DNA of 64,000 bases. It comes from Streptomyces naganishii JCM 4654. GTDB lineage: Bacteria > Actinomycetota > Actinomycetes > Streptomycetales > Streptomycetaceae. This document shows, piece by piece, positions 34,653 through 43,607 of the stretch. The stretch is taken from assembly GCF_014650575.1 (NCBI RefSeq), contig NZ_BMVF01000008.1:282039-346038 (forward strand). The letters run 5' to 3'. Position 1 is the stretch's first letter. Every line of letters starts with the position of its first letter. The position numbers and the translations under genes were made by a program. Under the pieces are notes generated by a model that worked only from the letters and a program-made list of their open reading frames with translations, was not told the origin of the DNA and did no database searches.

Positions 34653-36833
34653 TCAGCCGTGGTGTTCCAGGTCGAGCCTGGGCAGGGCCCGGTCCAGGGC
34701 CGAGGGGAGCCACCAGGCCCGGCGGCCCATGAGCTGGAGCGCGGCCGGCACGATCAGGCAGCGGATGACGACCGCGTCGACGAAGACGGCCACCGCCATG
34801 CCGAAGCCGAACTGCTGGAGCATGCGGTCGCCGCCGAGGATGAAGGCGCCGAAGACCGCGACCATGATGGCGCCCGCGGCGAGGACGACCGAGCCGGTGT
34901 GCGCGAGGCCCTCGCGGATCGCCAGGGAGGCGTCCCGGGTGCGGGTCCACTCCTCGCGGATGCGGGAGACCAGGAAGATCTCGTAGTCCATGGAGAGCCC
35001 GAAGACGATCGCGAAGATCATGATGGGCAGGTAGGCCTCGATCGGTCCGGGTTCCAGGCCGAACATGCCCTTCTGGAAGACCAGCGTCATGGCGCCCAGC
35101 GCGGCCCCGATGCTGAGCAGGTTGAGCAGCGCCGCCTTCAGCGGCACCAGCAGCGAGCGGAACACCATGACCAGGATCAGCAGGGACAGGCCGACGACGA
35201 TGGCGATGAACAGGGGCATGCGCCGCGAGACGGTGTCGGCGTAGTCGATGACGGCGGTGGTGGAGCCGCCCACGAGGTAGTGGGCGCCGGTCCGGCGGCC
35301 GAGTTCGGGCAGTACCCCGTCGCGGAGGGTGTGCACCAGCTCGGTGGTGCGCGCGTCCTGGGGCGAGGTGGACGGGAAGGCGATGACGGTGAACGCCTTG
35401 TCGTCCCGTGCCGGGATCGGCGCGGTGGCGGCGGCGATACCGGGGGTGCCGTTCAGCCGCTGGGTGAGGGCGGTGCCGGCCCGGCCGGTGCCCTCGGCGA
35501 CCACGACGAGCGGGCCGTTGAAGCCGGGGCCGAAGCCGTCGGCGAGCAGGTCGTAGGCCTTGCGGCTGGTGGTCTTCGTCGGGTCGTTGCCCGCGTCGGC
35601 GAAACCGAGCCGCAGGTCGAGTGCGGGGGCGGCGAGCGCGCCGAGCGCGGCCACGGCCAGCACCAGCGAGACGAGCGGGCGGCGCTGCACCAGGCCCGCC
35701 CAGGCACGCCAGCGGGTCCCGCCCTCGACCGGGCGGCCCTTGGCGGCGCGGCGGGCGGCCTTGGCGGTGAACTGGCGGGCGAACCGCTTGCCGAACAGCG
35801 CGAGCAGGGCGGGCAGCAGCGTCAGCGAGGCGATCATGGTGACCAGCACGGTGAGTGCCACGGCGACCGCGGTGCCCTGGAGCGAGCCGAGGCCGAGGGC
35901 GACCAGTCCGAGCAGGGCGACGATGACCGTGCAGCCGGCGAAGAACACCGTGCGTCCGGCGAGGTCGAGGGCGCGGCGGCCGGCGTCCTCGGGGGGCGCA
36001 CCGCGCACCAGCTCGGCCCGGTAGCGGGCGAAGATCAGCAGCGCGTAGTCGATGCCCACGCCGAGGCCGACCAGCATCATGATGTACGGCGTGTAGCTGG
36101 CGATGGTGAAGACGTGCGACAGCAGGATGATCACGCCGAGGGTGCTGCTGACCGCGAACACGGCCGTGATGACGGGCAGTCCGGCGGCGATGACGGTGCC
36201 GAACATCAGGCCGAGGATCACCAGCGCGGCGAGCATGCCGATGCCCTCGGCCGCCCCGCCCTGCGCCTCGCCGAGCTTGCGCGCCGCGTCGCCGCCGAGC
36301 TGGACGTCGAGGCCGTCGGCGCGGGCGGTGCGGGCGGTGTCGTAGACGCGCTGGGTGTCCGCCTTGGCCATGTCCTCGGACTTGCCCCGCAGGACGACGG
36401 TGGCGTAGCCGATGGTGCCGTCCCTGGAGACGGCCTGCCGGTCCTGGTAGGGGCTGCGCACCTGGGCGACCTTGGGCAGGTGGGCGACTTTGTCCAGCAT
36501 CCCGGTGACGGCGGCCCGGGTGGCGGGGTCGTTCAGGCCGTGCCGGTCGTGCAGCACGATCTGGAGGCTGTCGCCGGCCTGGGCGGAGCCGTGCTCCTGC
36601 ATGGTCTGGAGCGCCCGCTGGGTCTCGGTGCCGGGCAGCGAGAAGTCGTCGCGGTAGGCGTCGCCGAGGGCGGAGGCGCCGGTCCAGACCGCGAGCAGGA
36701 CGGCGACCCACAGTAAGAGGGCGGTCCAGCGGTGGCGTTGGGCGAATCCCGCGGTGCGTTCGAGGACGGATCGGCGCCTGGGGGGTGGCGGCGTGGTGGG
36801 GGTGTCGCTGCGGACCGGGCTAGTGGTCACCAT
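34653..36833 (-). CDS. MMPL-family membrane exporter
   Basis: A 726-residue RND-superfamily transporter. The first helix is RWTALLLWVAVLLAVWTGA, followed by a large extracytoplasmic loop and a helix block with VGLGVGIDYALLIFARYR. The second half repeats the pattern, with FGLSMDYEIFLVSRIREEW and VILVMVFRSLLVPLK. The charged G-x-D-Y motif for proton coupling is conserved in both halves. MMPL transporters export lipids or antibiotics in actinomycetes. The ATG at 36833 follows AAGGAG. A MarR regulator gene lies 214 bases upstream on the same strand, which suggests induction by a MarR ligand such as the cluster product. Confidence 0.92.
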   Translation of the reverse strand: MVTTSPVRSDTPTTPPPPRRRSVLERTAGFAQRHRWTALLLWVAVLLAVWTGASALGDAYRDDFSLPGTETQRALQTMQEHGSAQAGDSLQIVLHDRHGLNDPATRAAVTGMLDKVAHLPKVAQVRSPYQDRQAVSRDGTIGYATVVLRGKSEDMAKADTQRVYDTARTARADGLDVQLGGDAARKLGEAQGGAAEGIGMLAALVILGLMFGTVIAAGLPVITAVFAVSSTLGVIILLSHVFTIASYTPYIMMLVGLGVGIDYALLIFARYRAELVRGAPPEDAGRRALDLAGRTVFFAGCTVIVALLGLVALGLGSLQGTAVAVALTVLVTMIASLTLLPALLALFGKRFARQFTAKAARRAAKGRPVEGGTRWRAWAGLVQRRPLVSLVLAVAALGALAAPALDLRLGFADAGNDPTKTTSRKAYDLLADGFGPGFNGPLVVVAEGTGRAGTALTQRLNGTPGIAAATAPIPARDDKAFTVIAFPSTSPQDARTTELVHTLRDGVLPELGRRTGAHYLVGGSTTAVIDYADTVSRRMPLFIAIVVGLSLLILVMVFRSLLVPLKAALLNLLSIGAALGAMTLVFQKGMFGLEPGPIEAYLPIMIFAIVFGLSMDYEIFLVSRIREEWTRTRDASLAIREGLAHTGSVVLAAGAIMVAVFGAFILGGDRMLQQFGFGMAVAVFVDAVVIRCLIVPAALQLMGRRAWWLPSALDRALPRLDLEHHG

Positions 36834-37047
36834 GCTCTCCTTGTCGAGACGGTGCGCCCAGAGGTGCCATGCCGGCATCGGGTGCGGCTCGAGCCGCGGT
36901 GGAGCGGGGCGGGGCCGGTGGCCGGAAGGGCGCGGTGGGGCGCCGCGCGGCGGTGGGGTGCGGTGCCGCGCGGTGGGGTGGTGCGGGTGGGTGTCCCGTG
37001 GAGTGGTGAACGGCGGTGGGGTGCGGACCAGGGGGTCCGGGCCGCCG

Positions 37048-37533
37048 TCAGGTACGGGACTGCAGGCGGACGGTCTCCGTGTGGAAGATCTCGTTGCTGC
37101 GGTTGGTGACGTCGAGGAGGAGTTCGCGCTGCTCGGTGGTGAGCTCCGACAGGAGCTTGCCGAGTGCCGCGCGGAAGTCGGCGAAGGCGGTGTCGACGCG
37201 TTCGGCGAAGGCCTCGGGAACGGTCTCGACGATGACCCGCCGCCGGTCCCCGGCGTCCGGCCTGCGGCGCACGAATCCGGCCTTCTGGAGCCGGTCGACG
37301 ACCGTGGTGATCGCGCCGCCCCGGCTCAGTCCGGCGCGCTCGGCGAGCCGGCCGGGGGTCATGGGTCCTTCGAGGTCGAGCAGGCTCAGGCAGTTGAAGT
37401 CGGTGGCGTTGAGCCCTATCGACTGGGCCACCGCGGCCTGGAAGAGGACCGTCCTGGCCGCCTGCACGCGCAGGGCGGTGGCCAGCGACATGAGCGTGCC
37501 CAGGGAGCGGTCCTCTTCGCTGTCCGGTCGCAT
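37048..37533 (-). CDS. MarR-family transcriptional regulator (A)
   Basis: A 161-residue winged-helix repressor. Core: LNATDFNCLSLLDLEGPMTPGRLAERAGLSRGG (helix-turn-helix) and VDRLQKAGFVRRRPDAGDRRRVIVE (wing). It is paralogous to the MarR protein at 45827 (shared TPGRLAE/TAGRLAE, DRRRVxV). It lies between the NTF2-like gene and the MMPL exporter on the same strand. A 15-bp palindrome (38167-38181) typical of MarR operators sits in the nearby divergent promoter region. MarR proteins usually release DNA on binding phenolic compounds. Confidence 0.92.
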   Translation of the reverse strand: MRPDSEEDRSLGTLMSLATALRVQAARTVLFQAAVAQSIGLNATDFNCLSLLDLEGPMTPGRLAERAGLSRGGAITTVVDRLQKAGFVRRRPDAGDRRRVIVETVPEAFAERVDTAFADFRAALGKLLSELTTEQRELLLDVTNRSNEIFHTETVRLQSRT

Positions 37534-37561
37534 GGTGGCGCTGCCTTTCTGCCGGTCGGTT

Positions 37562-37593
37562 CCGGCCAGCGTAACTGCGCGGGCCCTGGCCGG
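37562..37593 (-). terminator. Possible hairpin between NTF2-like gene and MarR gene
   Basis: An 8-bp perfect stem (CCGGCCAG / CTGGCCGG) with a 16-nt loop lies within the 80-base spacer between the NTF2-like gene stop and the MarR start. It may be a weak terminator or an operator half-site pair. Confidence 0.35.
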
Positions 37594-37613
37594 GCGCGGC
37601 CCGGTGAGCGGGC

Positions 37614-38111
37614 TCAGGCGGAGCGCCGGGCGCGGTCGACGCGCAGCCGCACGGCGCGGCTCGCCACCTCGAACAGCGGCCCGCTCGTCGGGAAGGGCTT
37701 GATCCGGCTGTTCTGGAAGCCGGTGATCAGCCAGCGCCCGTCCCGCCGCTCGAGGATCAGGGTCTGCCTCGACAGCCGCTTGGGCGTGACTTCCTTCTGC
37801 CAGGGGTAGAGCGCGGCGCCGGTGGAGACCACGACCGCGCAGTCCTCGCCGACCTGGCGGACGCTCTCGATCTCGTGGGCGATCAGACGGGTGCCGTAGA
37901 GCATCGTGCGGAACATCAGGTCGTGCATGTCCGCGACCTCCTGACGCCCGTTCAGCAGTACGCCGTTGAACTGGACGTAGGTGGCCTCGGGGGCGAACAG
38001 CTCGCCGTAGCCGTGGCCGTCGCCGGCGTCCCAGCGGGCGGCGAGGCCGGCGAGCAGGGTGCGGGCGTCGGCGTCGGTGAAGCGGGCGCGGGTCTCGTGG
38101 GTGGCGTTCAT
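37614..38111 (-). CDS. SgcJ/EcaC-like NTF2-fold protein
   Basis: A 165-residue SnoaL/DUF4440-type cone-fold protein. Recognisable parts are LLAGLAARWDAGDGHGYGELFAPEATYVQF and the final beta-sheet segment RDGRWLITGFQNSRIKPF. Members in enediyne and aromatic clusters (SgcJ, EcaC) are accessory oxidoreductase-like or cyclase-like proteins whose chemistry is mostly unknown. The ATG at 38111 follows AAGGAG. It is transcribed divergently from the O-methyltransferase across a 73-base promoter region with a palindrome. The function is inferred only from family and context. Confidence 0.8.
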   Translation of the reverse strand: MNATHETRARFTDADARTLLAGLAARWDAGDGHGYGELFAPEATYVQFNGVLLNGRQEVADMHDLMFRTMLYGTRLIAHEIESVRQVGEDCAVVVSTGAALYPWQKEVTPKRLSRQTLILERRDGRWLITGFQNSRIKPFPTSGPLFEVASRAVRLRVDRARRSA

Positions 38112-38166
38112 GACGGCTCCTTCTTCCGGATCCTTCTCGGTTTCAGTGCTTCTCTCTTTGCGTGTA

Positions 38167-38181
38167 TCTCTAATTTAGAGA
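38167..38181. promoter_or_regulatory. MarR-type palindromic operator
   Basis: TCTCTAA-T-TTAGAGA is a perfect 15-base palindrome with a one-base centre, very AT-rich for this genome. It lies in the 73-base divergent promoter region between the NTF2-like gene and the O-methyltransferase, and ends 3 bases before the assigned methyltransferase start. MarR-family operators have this form, and a MarR gene lies 630 bases away. Confidence 0.7.
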
Positions 38182-38184
38182 GAG

Positions 38185-39363
38185 ATGGCGACGGAGTCAA
38201 CCCCCCGCCGCCACCCGCGTTTGAGCGCCCGTCGAGGCGTCGCCGGGACCATCGGCGCACCGCCCGGCACAGCACCGGCGGCAGCACTCGCCCGACAGCG
38301 CACACGGAAGAGGTGCATTGCCATCGACACGCACACGGAGCACACCCAGCAGCCGACGCCCCGGGGGCCGGGCGGGCGCCCGGCGTTCGTCGACGTGTTC
38401 ACCCCCATCGCCGTCCGCGTGGCGGCCACGCTGCGCATCGCCGACCACATCGAGGCCGGCGCCCGCACCCGGGCCGGGCTGGCCCGGGCGACCTCGGCCG
38501 ACGAGAGCGCGCTCGGCCGGCTGATGCGCTTCCTCGCCTGCCGGGACGTCTTCACCGAGGACGAACCGGGCGTCTACGGCCTGAGCGACACCTCGCGCCT
38601 GCTGCTCGACAACCACCCCTCGCGCATGCGGCACTGGCTCGACCTGGAGGGCGCCAGCGGCCGGATCGACCTGGCCGCCTGCGGCGGGCTGCTGCACGCG
38701 GTGCGCACCGGCGCGCCCGGCTACGACGCGGTGTTCGGCACCCCGTTCTGGGACGACCTGGCCGCCCACCCCGAGCTCGCCGAGTCCTTCAACGACCAGA
38801 TGGCCGCCGTACAGGGACGCCTGGCCCCCGAGGTGGCGCGGGCCCACCCCTGGCACGAGGCCCGCCGCATCGCCGACATAGGCGGCGGCACCGGGACGCT
38901 GCTGGAGGCGGTGCTGCGGCAGGCGCCCGACGCGCACGGGGTGCTGGTGGACCTGCCCGGCACGGTCGAGGGCGGCACCGGGCGGTTCGCCGCCGCCGGG
39001 CTCGCCGGCCGCACCGAGGTCGTCGCGGGGTCCTTCTTCGACCCGCTGCCCGCGGGCGCCGACGTGTGCCTGCTCAGCCAGATCCTGCACGACTGGGACG
39101 ACAAGGAGTCGGTGGCGATCCTCGCCCGCTGCGCCGAGGCACTCGCCCCGGGCGGCCGGGTGGCCGTGGTGGAGCGGGTGGTGGCCGAGGACTCGGGCAA
39201 GCGGCTCAACACCGAGTACGACCTGCGGATGCTGGTGTTCAACAAGGGCCGCGAGCGCACCCTTGAGGAGTTCACCGCGCTCGCCGCCGAGGCCGGGCTG
39301 CGGCCCGCCGGCGTGACGCGGCTGCCCTCCCACCACTGGCTGCTGTTCTGGGAGCGTGCGTGA
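38185..39363 (+). CDS. SAM-dependent O-methyltransferase (small-molecule, AcS-OMT family)
   Basis: A methyltransferase of the dimeric natural-product type (DmpM, TcmN, acetylserotonin OMT). SAM loop DIGGGTGTLLEAVL, LVDLPGTVE acidic strand and catalytic HDWDD are present, after an N-terminal dimerisation region (FVDVFTPIAVRVAATLRIADHIEAG). The 392-residue form begins at the ATG at 38185. Its first ~47 residues are Arg/Pro/Ala-rich and unlike the family; an in-frame ATT (IAIDTHTEH) near 38317 after GGAAGAGG is another possible start. The stop overlaps the monooxygenase GTG by 4 nt, so both enzymes act together, probably methylating a hydroxylated aromatic. Confidence 0.88.
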   Translation: MATESTPRRHPRLSARRGVAGTIGAPPGTAPAAALARQRTRKRCIAIDTHTEHTQQPTPRGPGGRPAFVDVFTPIAVRVAATLRIADHIEAGARTRAGLARATSADESALGRLMRFLACRDVFTEDEPGVYGLSDTSRLLLDNHPSRMRHWLDLEGASGRIDLAACGGLLHAVRTGAPGYDAVFGTPFWDDLAAHPELAESFNDQMAAVQGRLAPEVARAHPWHEARRIADIGGGTGTLLEAVLRQAPDAHGVLVDLPGTVEGGTGRFAAAGLAGRTEVVAGSFFDPLPAGADVCLLSQILHDWDDKESVAILARCAEALAPGGRVAVVERVVAEDSGKRLNTEYDLRMLVFNKGRERTLEEFTALAAEAGLRPAGVTRLPSHHWLLFWERA

Positions 39364-40949
39364 GCGGCGCCGCGGACACCGACCCGGACGTCCTGGTGGT
39401 CGGCGCCGGCCCGGTCGGCCTGTGCACCGCGATCGAACTGGCCCGCAGGGGCGTACGGGTGCGGATCGTGGACCGGCGCGCCGAGCCGCGCCCGGGCACC
39501 CGCGCCTGCACGGTGTGGCAGCGCACCCTGGAGGTCTTCGACCTCATGGGCCTCCCGGTCGGCGACTACCTGGACTCCGGCGTCCCCTACACCCACCGCG
39601 CCCACCACTTCGCCGGGCTGCCCCCGCTGGTGCGGCCCGCGGACCAGGCGGGCACGCCGTATCCGCGACCGCTGCTGATCGGGCAGCGGGGGACGGAGGA
39701 GATGCTCACCCGGCATCTGGCCGGGCTCGGGGTGCGCGTCGAGCGGGGCCTGACCGCCGTGGCCGTCGAGCAGGGCCCGGCGCGCGTGACGGTCACGCTG
39801 ACCGGGGCGGACGGCGGTGCCCGGACCGTGCGGGCCGGCTGGGTGGTCGGCGCTCAGGGCCCGCACAGCACGGTGCGCGACCAGACCGGGGCAAGCTGGG
39901 AGAAGAAGCCCTGCCCCGGCACGCAGTTGCTCCAGATCGACGCCCGCTGGACGGGGCCGCTGCCCGGCGATCCGGCGCACTGCCACCTGTTCCTGAGCGA
40001 GGCCGGTTCGCTCGGCACCGCTCCCCTGCCCGACGGGCGGCACCGCTTCTACGCGGGCGTGGCCGATCCCGGCCCGGCGCGCACCGGCGACCCGGACGTG
40101 GCCGAGGTGCTCGACGCGGTGCGCCGGGTCAGCGGGGTGCCCGGCCTCGCCTTCCACGACGGCCGGTTCAACTGGCGGGTGCGGCTCTACAACGCGGTGG
40201 CCGGCACGTACCGGGTCGGGCGGTGCCTGCTCGCCGGGGACAGCGCGCACACCGTCATGCCGGTGACCGCGCAGGGCATGAACACCGGCCTCCAGGACGC
40301 CTTCAACCTCGGCTGGAAGCTGGCGGCGGTGGTGCGGGGCCGGGCGCCGGCGCGGCTGCTGGACAGTTACGAGGCCGAGCGCAGGCCCGTCGCGCTGGCC
40401 CTGGCCGAGCGCAACGCCCGTACGTACTGGGGCGGCGTGGGTCCCGTGCCGTCCTTCGAGCGGCTGCGCGCCGGCCTCGCGGACGCCACCGGCACGGCCG
40501 CGCACACCGGGCTCACCCTCGCCTACCCGGACAGCCCGCTCAGTGGCGGCGCCGCGCCCGAGGGCGAGGGGCCGGGGCCGGGCGCCCGTGTGCCGGACGC
40601 CGTCCTGGGCGCGGGCGCCGGCCACGGGCGGCTGTTCCGGCTGCTGGGGCGGGGCGAGTGGACGCTGCTGGCGCTCCCCGAGGACCCGGTGGACCCGGCG
40701 GCGGCCGAACTCGCCGCCAAGGAGGCCGGTGCGGTGGCCCGCCGGGCCGGGATCCCCGTGCACACGGTCACCGCCACCGGACGCGGACCCGCGGCCACGG
40801 TCGCCGACCCCTCCGGCGCCGTGCGCGGCGCGCTGGGCGCCGCGTCCGGCGCGCTGCTCCTGGTGCGCCCGGACGGGTACGTCGCCTTCCGGGGCGGCGT
40901 GCGTGACGGAGCGGCCCTCGACCGCCATCTGGCCGGTCTGCCGGTGTGA
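39360..40949 (+). CDS. FAD-dependent aromatic monooxygenase (PheA/PgaE type)
   Basis: A 529-residue class A flavoprotein hydroxylase. The N-terminal FAD/NADPH motifs are VVGAGPVGLCTAIELARRG, WVVGAQGPHSTVR (DG-type) and LLAGDSAHTVMPVTAQGMNTGLQDAFNL (GD motif). A C-terminal thioredoxin-like domain covers roughly 400-529. Homologues hydroxylate or rearrange polyketide aromatics. The GTG at 39360 overlaps the methyltransferase stop. The active-site substrate pocket cannot be read from sequence. Together with the methyltransferase it forms a tailoring pair. Confidence 0.9.
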   Translation: MSGAADTDPDVLVVGAGPVGLCTAIELARRGVRVRIVDRRAEPRPGTRACTVWQRTLEVFDLMGLPVGDYLDSGVPYTHRAHHFAGLPPLVRPADQAGTPYPRPLLIGQRGTEEMLTRHLAGLGVRVERGLTAVAVEQGPARVTVTLTGADGGARTVRAGWVVGAQGPHSTVRDQTGASWEKKPCPGTQLLQIDARWTGPLPGDPAHCHLFLSEAGSLGTAPLPDGRHRFYAGVADPGPARTGDPDVAEVLDAVRRVSGVPGLAFHDGRFNWRVRLYNAVAGTYRVGRCLLAGDSAHTVMPVTAQGMNTGLQDAFNLGWKLAAVVRGRAPARLLDSYEAERRPVALALAERNARTYWGGVGPVPSFERLRAGLADATGTAAHTGLTLAYPDSPLSGGAAPEGEGPGPGARVPDAVLGAGAGHGRLFRLLGRGEWTLLALPEDPVDPAAAELAAKEAGAVARRAGIPVHTVTATGRGPAATVADPSGAVRGALGAASGALLLVRPDGYVAFRGGVRDGAALDRHLAGLPV

Positions 40950-40962
40950 GACGAACGGTGAG

Positions 40963-41004
40963 ACGCCTTCGGGGCCCGTACCGGCGGACGGGCCCCGAAG
41001 GCGT
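40963..41004. terminator. Bidirectional terminator, 17-bp stem
   Basis: A perfect 17-bp inverted repeat (left arm 40963-40979, right arm 40988-41004) with an 8-nt loop sits between the monooxygenase stop and the converging lipoprotein gene stop at 41015. It should stop transcription from both sides. Confidence 0.9.
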
Positions 41005-41014
41005 GGAGCGGGCG

Positions 41015-42769
41015 TCAGAAGGAGACCGGGAACAGCGCCCCGTAGTCGCCGGACCGGGCCGCCGTGAGGACGGCGAGGGTGCGCAGCGGGGTGCCGTCGG
41101 CGGTACGCGGTCGCGCGGGCGTCTCCGCGCAGAGGTCGCCCTCGCACAGGCCCGCGCGGGTCCAGGCGGTGACGGCGTCGGCCCGGGGGCGTTCGATCCA
41201 GGTGCCCATCACCGACGCCTCGAAGGAGAGCGCGGTGCCGCTGCGGTAGAGCGCGGTGCCGGCGCGTACGGCGGCGGCCTCCGCCCGGGCGCGGCGGGCG
41301 AGGGCCGGGTCGTGGCACAGGCCGGCGGCGGCCGCGAGCCGGGTCGCGCGCACGATCGACGCGCCGCCGCCCGCCGCCGGCGCCGCGCGCAGGGGTGAGC
41401 CGGTGGCGCACACCGTGCGCCGTGCGGCCGGGGAGTCGCCGGCGTCGAGCGCGGTCAGCAGCAGCCGAGCGTCGTCCGCGGCCCGTACGCCGCGCACCGA
41501 CGGCGCGGGCAGGCCGCGGTCGACCTCGCGGGCGAGCGCGCCGCCCAGTGCCCGCGCCACCAGGCGCAGGTCGACCCGGTCGACCAGTCGCGCGGTGTCG
41601 TAGGGCGCGGGCCGCCGCTCGCGGGGCAGCCACACCTCGCGCACCTGGCGGGCGAGCGGGCCGGCGAACTCGGCGCTCCGGCCGGTCCCGCGGGCCAGCG
41701 CCAGGGCGGCCGCGGTCGCGCTCAGCGCGGTCTGGCCGGTCTGCCCGGCCGGCCAGCCCGCCCGCGAGTGGGCGCCGGCCGCGGGGACGCGCACGGCCGA
41801 ACAGCCCAGCCGCAGCGCCCAGTACGTGGCCTGGGGATCCCCCTGCCGGGCGCCGGGGAGGCCGATCCCGCCGTCGGGGAGCACGTGTCCGTCGCAGGCG
41901 GCCGCCGGGAAGGCGGGCAGCCGCGCGCCGAGCCGCGGGGCTGCGTCGCGCAGGACGCCCTCCCAGGCGAGCCGGACCGGTTCGACGGGGTAGGCGGACA
42001 GGGCGCGTGCGGCCGCCGTCGCCAGCGCGGCGGCGCGGGTGCGGTCGGCGCCGGTCGCGCCGAGCAGGGCGGCGGTCTGGAGCACCGGTACGACCTCGCC
42101 GGGTGCGGTGGCGGCCTCGCGGGCCGAAAGCCGCTCCAGGGCAGCGGCGTCGGCCTGACGGACCGGCACGGGCACGGGCAGGCCGAGCCGGGTGAGGACG
42201 CGCACCGCGACCGCCGTGCTGCCCGGGTCCGTACGGGCCGCGGAGGGCGCGGTGCGGTAACCGCCGCCCTGGCGCAGGGCCTCCAGCGCCCGCCCCACGT
42301 CCGCGCGGTCGGCCGTACCGCCCGCGGTGAGCAGCGCGTCCACCGCCAGGTCGATCTGGGCGACGGGCGGCAGCCCGGAGGAGTCCGACCGCCCCCGCTC
42401 GGCGGGACGCGCCCACAGCCGCAGCCGCTCCGGGTCGACGGCGGGGCGGCCGGGGTTCAGGGCCGCCAGGCGCAGGCGCCACGCGGTCTCGTACAGCGAG
42501 AACGGTGACCGGTCGGCGGAGGCGGCGCCGTCCACGAACCAGCCGCGCCGTCCGTCCGTCACCCAGGAGTCGCGCAGCAGCTCACGGGCGTCGACGCGGG
42601 CGGCGGAACGCACGGCACCACCCCCTGAAGGGGCGGGCGCGGGCGCGCCGCCCGTGCCGGACGGGGCGCAGCCCGCGGTCACCGCCGCCACGACCGCGAG
42701 CGCCGGCGCCCAGCGCGCCCGCCGTCCCGCTCCCCCGCGGCCGTTCCCCCTCCGTGCGGGCGCGGACAT
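41015..42769 (-). CDS. Secreted lipoprotein of unknown function
   Basis: A 584-residue predicted lipoprotein: basic N-terminus, hydrophobic stretch and lipobox AVTAGC with C34 lipidated, then a Gly/Ala/Pro linker. The mature part is alanine- and arginine-rich and nearly all alpha-helical, with recurrent D-x-A-V-x-A-L-x-T-A-G-type helices, suggesting a helical toroid or repeat fold (GGYRTAP..., TYWALRLGCSAV). Cysteines cluster in GLCHD and GLCEGDLCAE. I do not recognise a named family. The start overlaps the upstream gene (ATGA). It is the last of three genes for exported proteins (45035->41015), so they probably act together at the cell surface. Confidence 0.7.
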   Translation of the reverse strand: MSAPARRGNGRGGAGRRARWAPALAVVAAVTAGCAPSGTGGAPAPAPSGGGAVRSAARVDARELLRDSWVTDGRRGWFVDGAASADRSPFSLYETAWRLRLAALNPGRPAVDPERLRLWARPAERGRSDSSGLPPVAQIDLAVDALLTAGGTADRADVGRALEALRQGGGYRTAPSAARTDPGSTAVAVRVLTRLGLPVPVPVRQADAAALERLSAREAATAPGEVVPVLQTAALLGATGADRTRAAALATAAARALSAYPVEPVRLAWEGVLRDAAPRLGARLPAFPAAACDGHVLPDGGIGLPGARQGDPQATYWALRLGCSAVRVPAAGAHSRAGWPAGQTGQTALSATAAALALARGTGRSAEFAGPLARQVREVWLPRERRPAPYDTARLVDRVDLRLVARALGGALAREVDRGLPAPSVRGVRAADDARLLLTALDAGDSPAARRTVCATGSPLRAAPAAGGGASIVRATRLAAAAGLCHDPALARRARAEAAAVRAGTALYRSGTALSFEASVMGTWIERPRADAVTAWTRAGLCEGDLCAETPARPRTADGTPLRTLAVLTAARSGDYGALFPVSF

Positions 42770-43578
42770 CAGCTGTAGGCCCGGGCGCGGGTCGTCACGG
42801 TGTAGAAGGACGAGCCGAACTGGAAGGTGCCGGTGACGGAGTGGCTGATGCGGAACACGTTGGAGTAGTCGTCCTGGTTGGGCGGGTAGAACGCGACCTG
42901 GTCGTAGGCGTGTTCGCTGTACCAGTTGTCCTTGACCGTGGTGGTCCAGCTGGCCTGGGCGTTGCTGCCGGTGCTCCTGACCGTGGCGCCCTGGGGAGCG
43001 CCGACCACCCAGAAGGGGGCGCCGACCGAGCCGACGTCCCAGGTGTCGGTGTGCTCGATGCTGTCGGCGTCGAAGGGCCGCTCGCCGAGCCAGGACACGT
43101 CGGAGGAGGTGTCGGTGAAGATGGCGTAGTACTCCATGAACGGCACCTTGACGTAGCTCGCCCCGGCCGCCGAGAGCGTGCCCTGGCCGCCGGGCACCGC
43201 GGCCTTGCGGGTCTTCGCGGAGTCCAGCCACTGGTCGCGGACCGGGAAGCCGGTCTGGTCGCCGTGGCCTCCTCCCCCGCCGGTCGCGGTGGGCGTCGGC
43301 GTCGGCGTGGGCGTGCCGGTCTGCCGCTCCTTCTCGCGCCGCTGCTCGTGCACCGCGTCGACCAGCGCCCGCTTGTCCCGCACCGAGGAGTCGGCGGTGA
43401 GCACCTTGCCGTGGGCGTCCTCCTCGACCACGACGGTGCCGGGCACGGTGGCCGCGGCGGCCGTGGAACCGGTGGCGCCGCGCGTGACGCCCAGGGCGAA
43501 CCCGCCCAGGGTCAGGGCCGCGGTCACGGTGAGCGCCACCGTGCGCCGGGACGGGCCGTGGCCGGCTGTGATCCCCAT
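42769..43578 (-). CDS. Secreted protein of unknown function
   Basis: A 269-residue exported protein from the ATG at 43578, which follows AGAGGGAAG; an upstream GTG at 43611 overlapping the previous stop (GTGA) is an alternative start. The signal peptide region is SRRTVALTVTAALTLGGFALGV with a twin-arginine-like feature. A TPTPTPTPTATGGGGG linker then leads to a beta-rich domain with many Trp and Tyr residues (FMEYYAIF, GAPFWVVG, DNWYSEHAYD, SSFYTVTTRARAYS). The function is unknown. The middle gene of the exported three-gene operon. Confidence 0.7.
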   Translation of the reverse strand: MGITAGHGPSRRTVALTVTAALTLGGFALGVTRGATGSTAAAATVPGTVVVEEDAHGKVLTADSSVRDKRALVDAVHEQRREKERQTGTPTPTPTPTATGGGGGHGDQTGFPVRDQWLDSAKTRKAAVPGGQGTLSAAGASYVKVPFMEYYAIFTDTSSDVSWLGERPFDADSIEHTDTWDVGSVGAPFWVVGAPQGATVRSTGSNAQASWTTTVKDNWYSEHAYDQVAFYPPNQDDYSNVFRISHSVTGTFQFGSSFYTVTTRARAYS

Positions 43579-43607
43579 GATGTGCTTCCCTCTCTGCGTG
43601 CTGGTGT

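Noticed and set aside
31629..36716. A 1695-codon open frame on the plus strand
   Set aside because: It runs antisense through the POT and MMPL genes and out of frame through the PLP-enzyme gene; it is a high-GC shadow without any domain or start signal.
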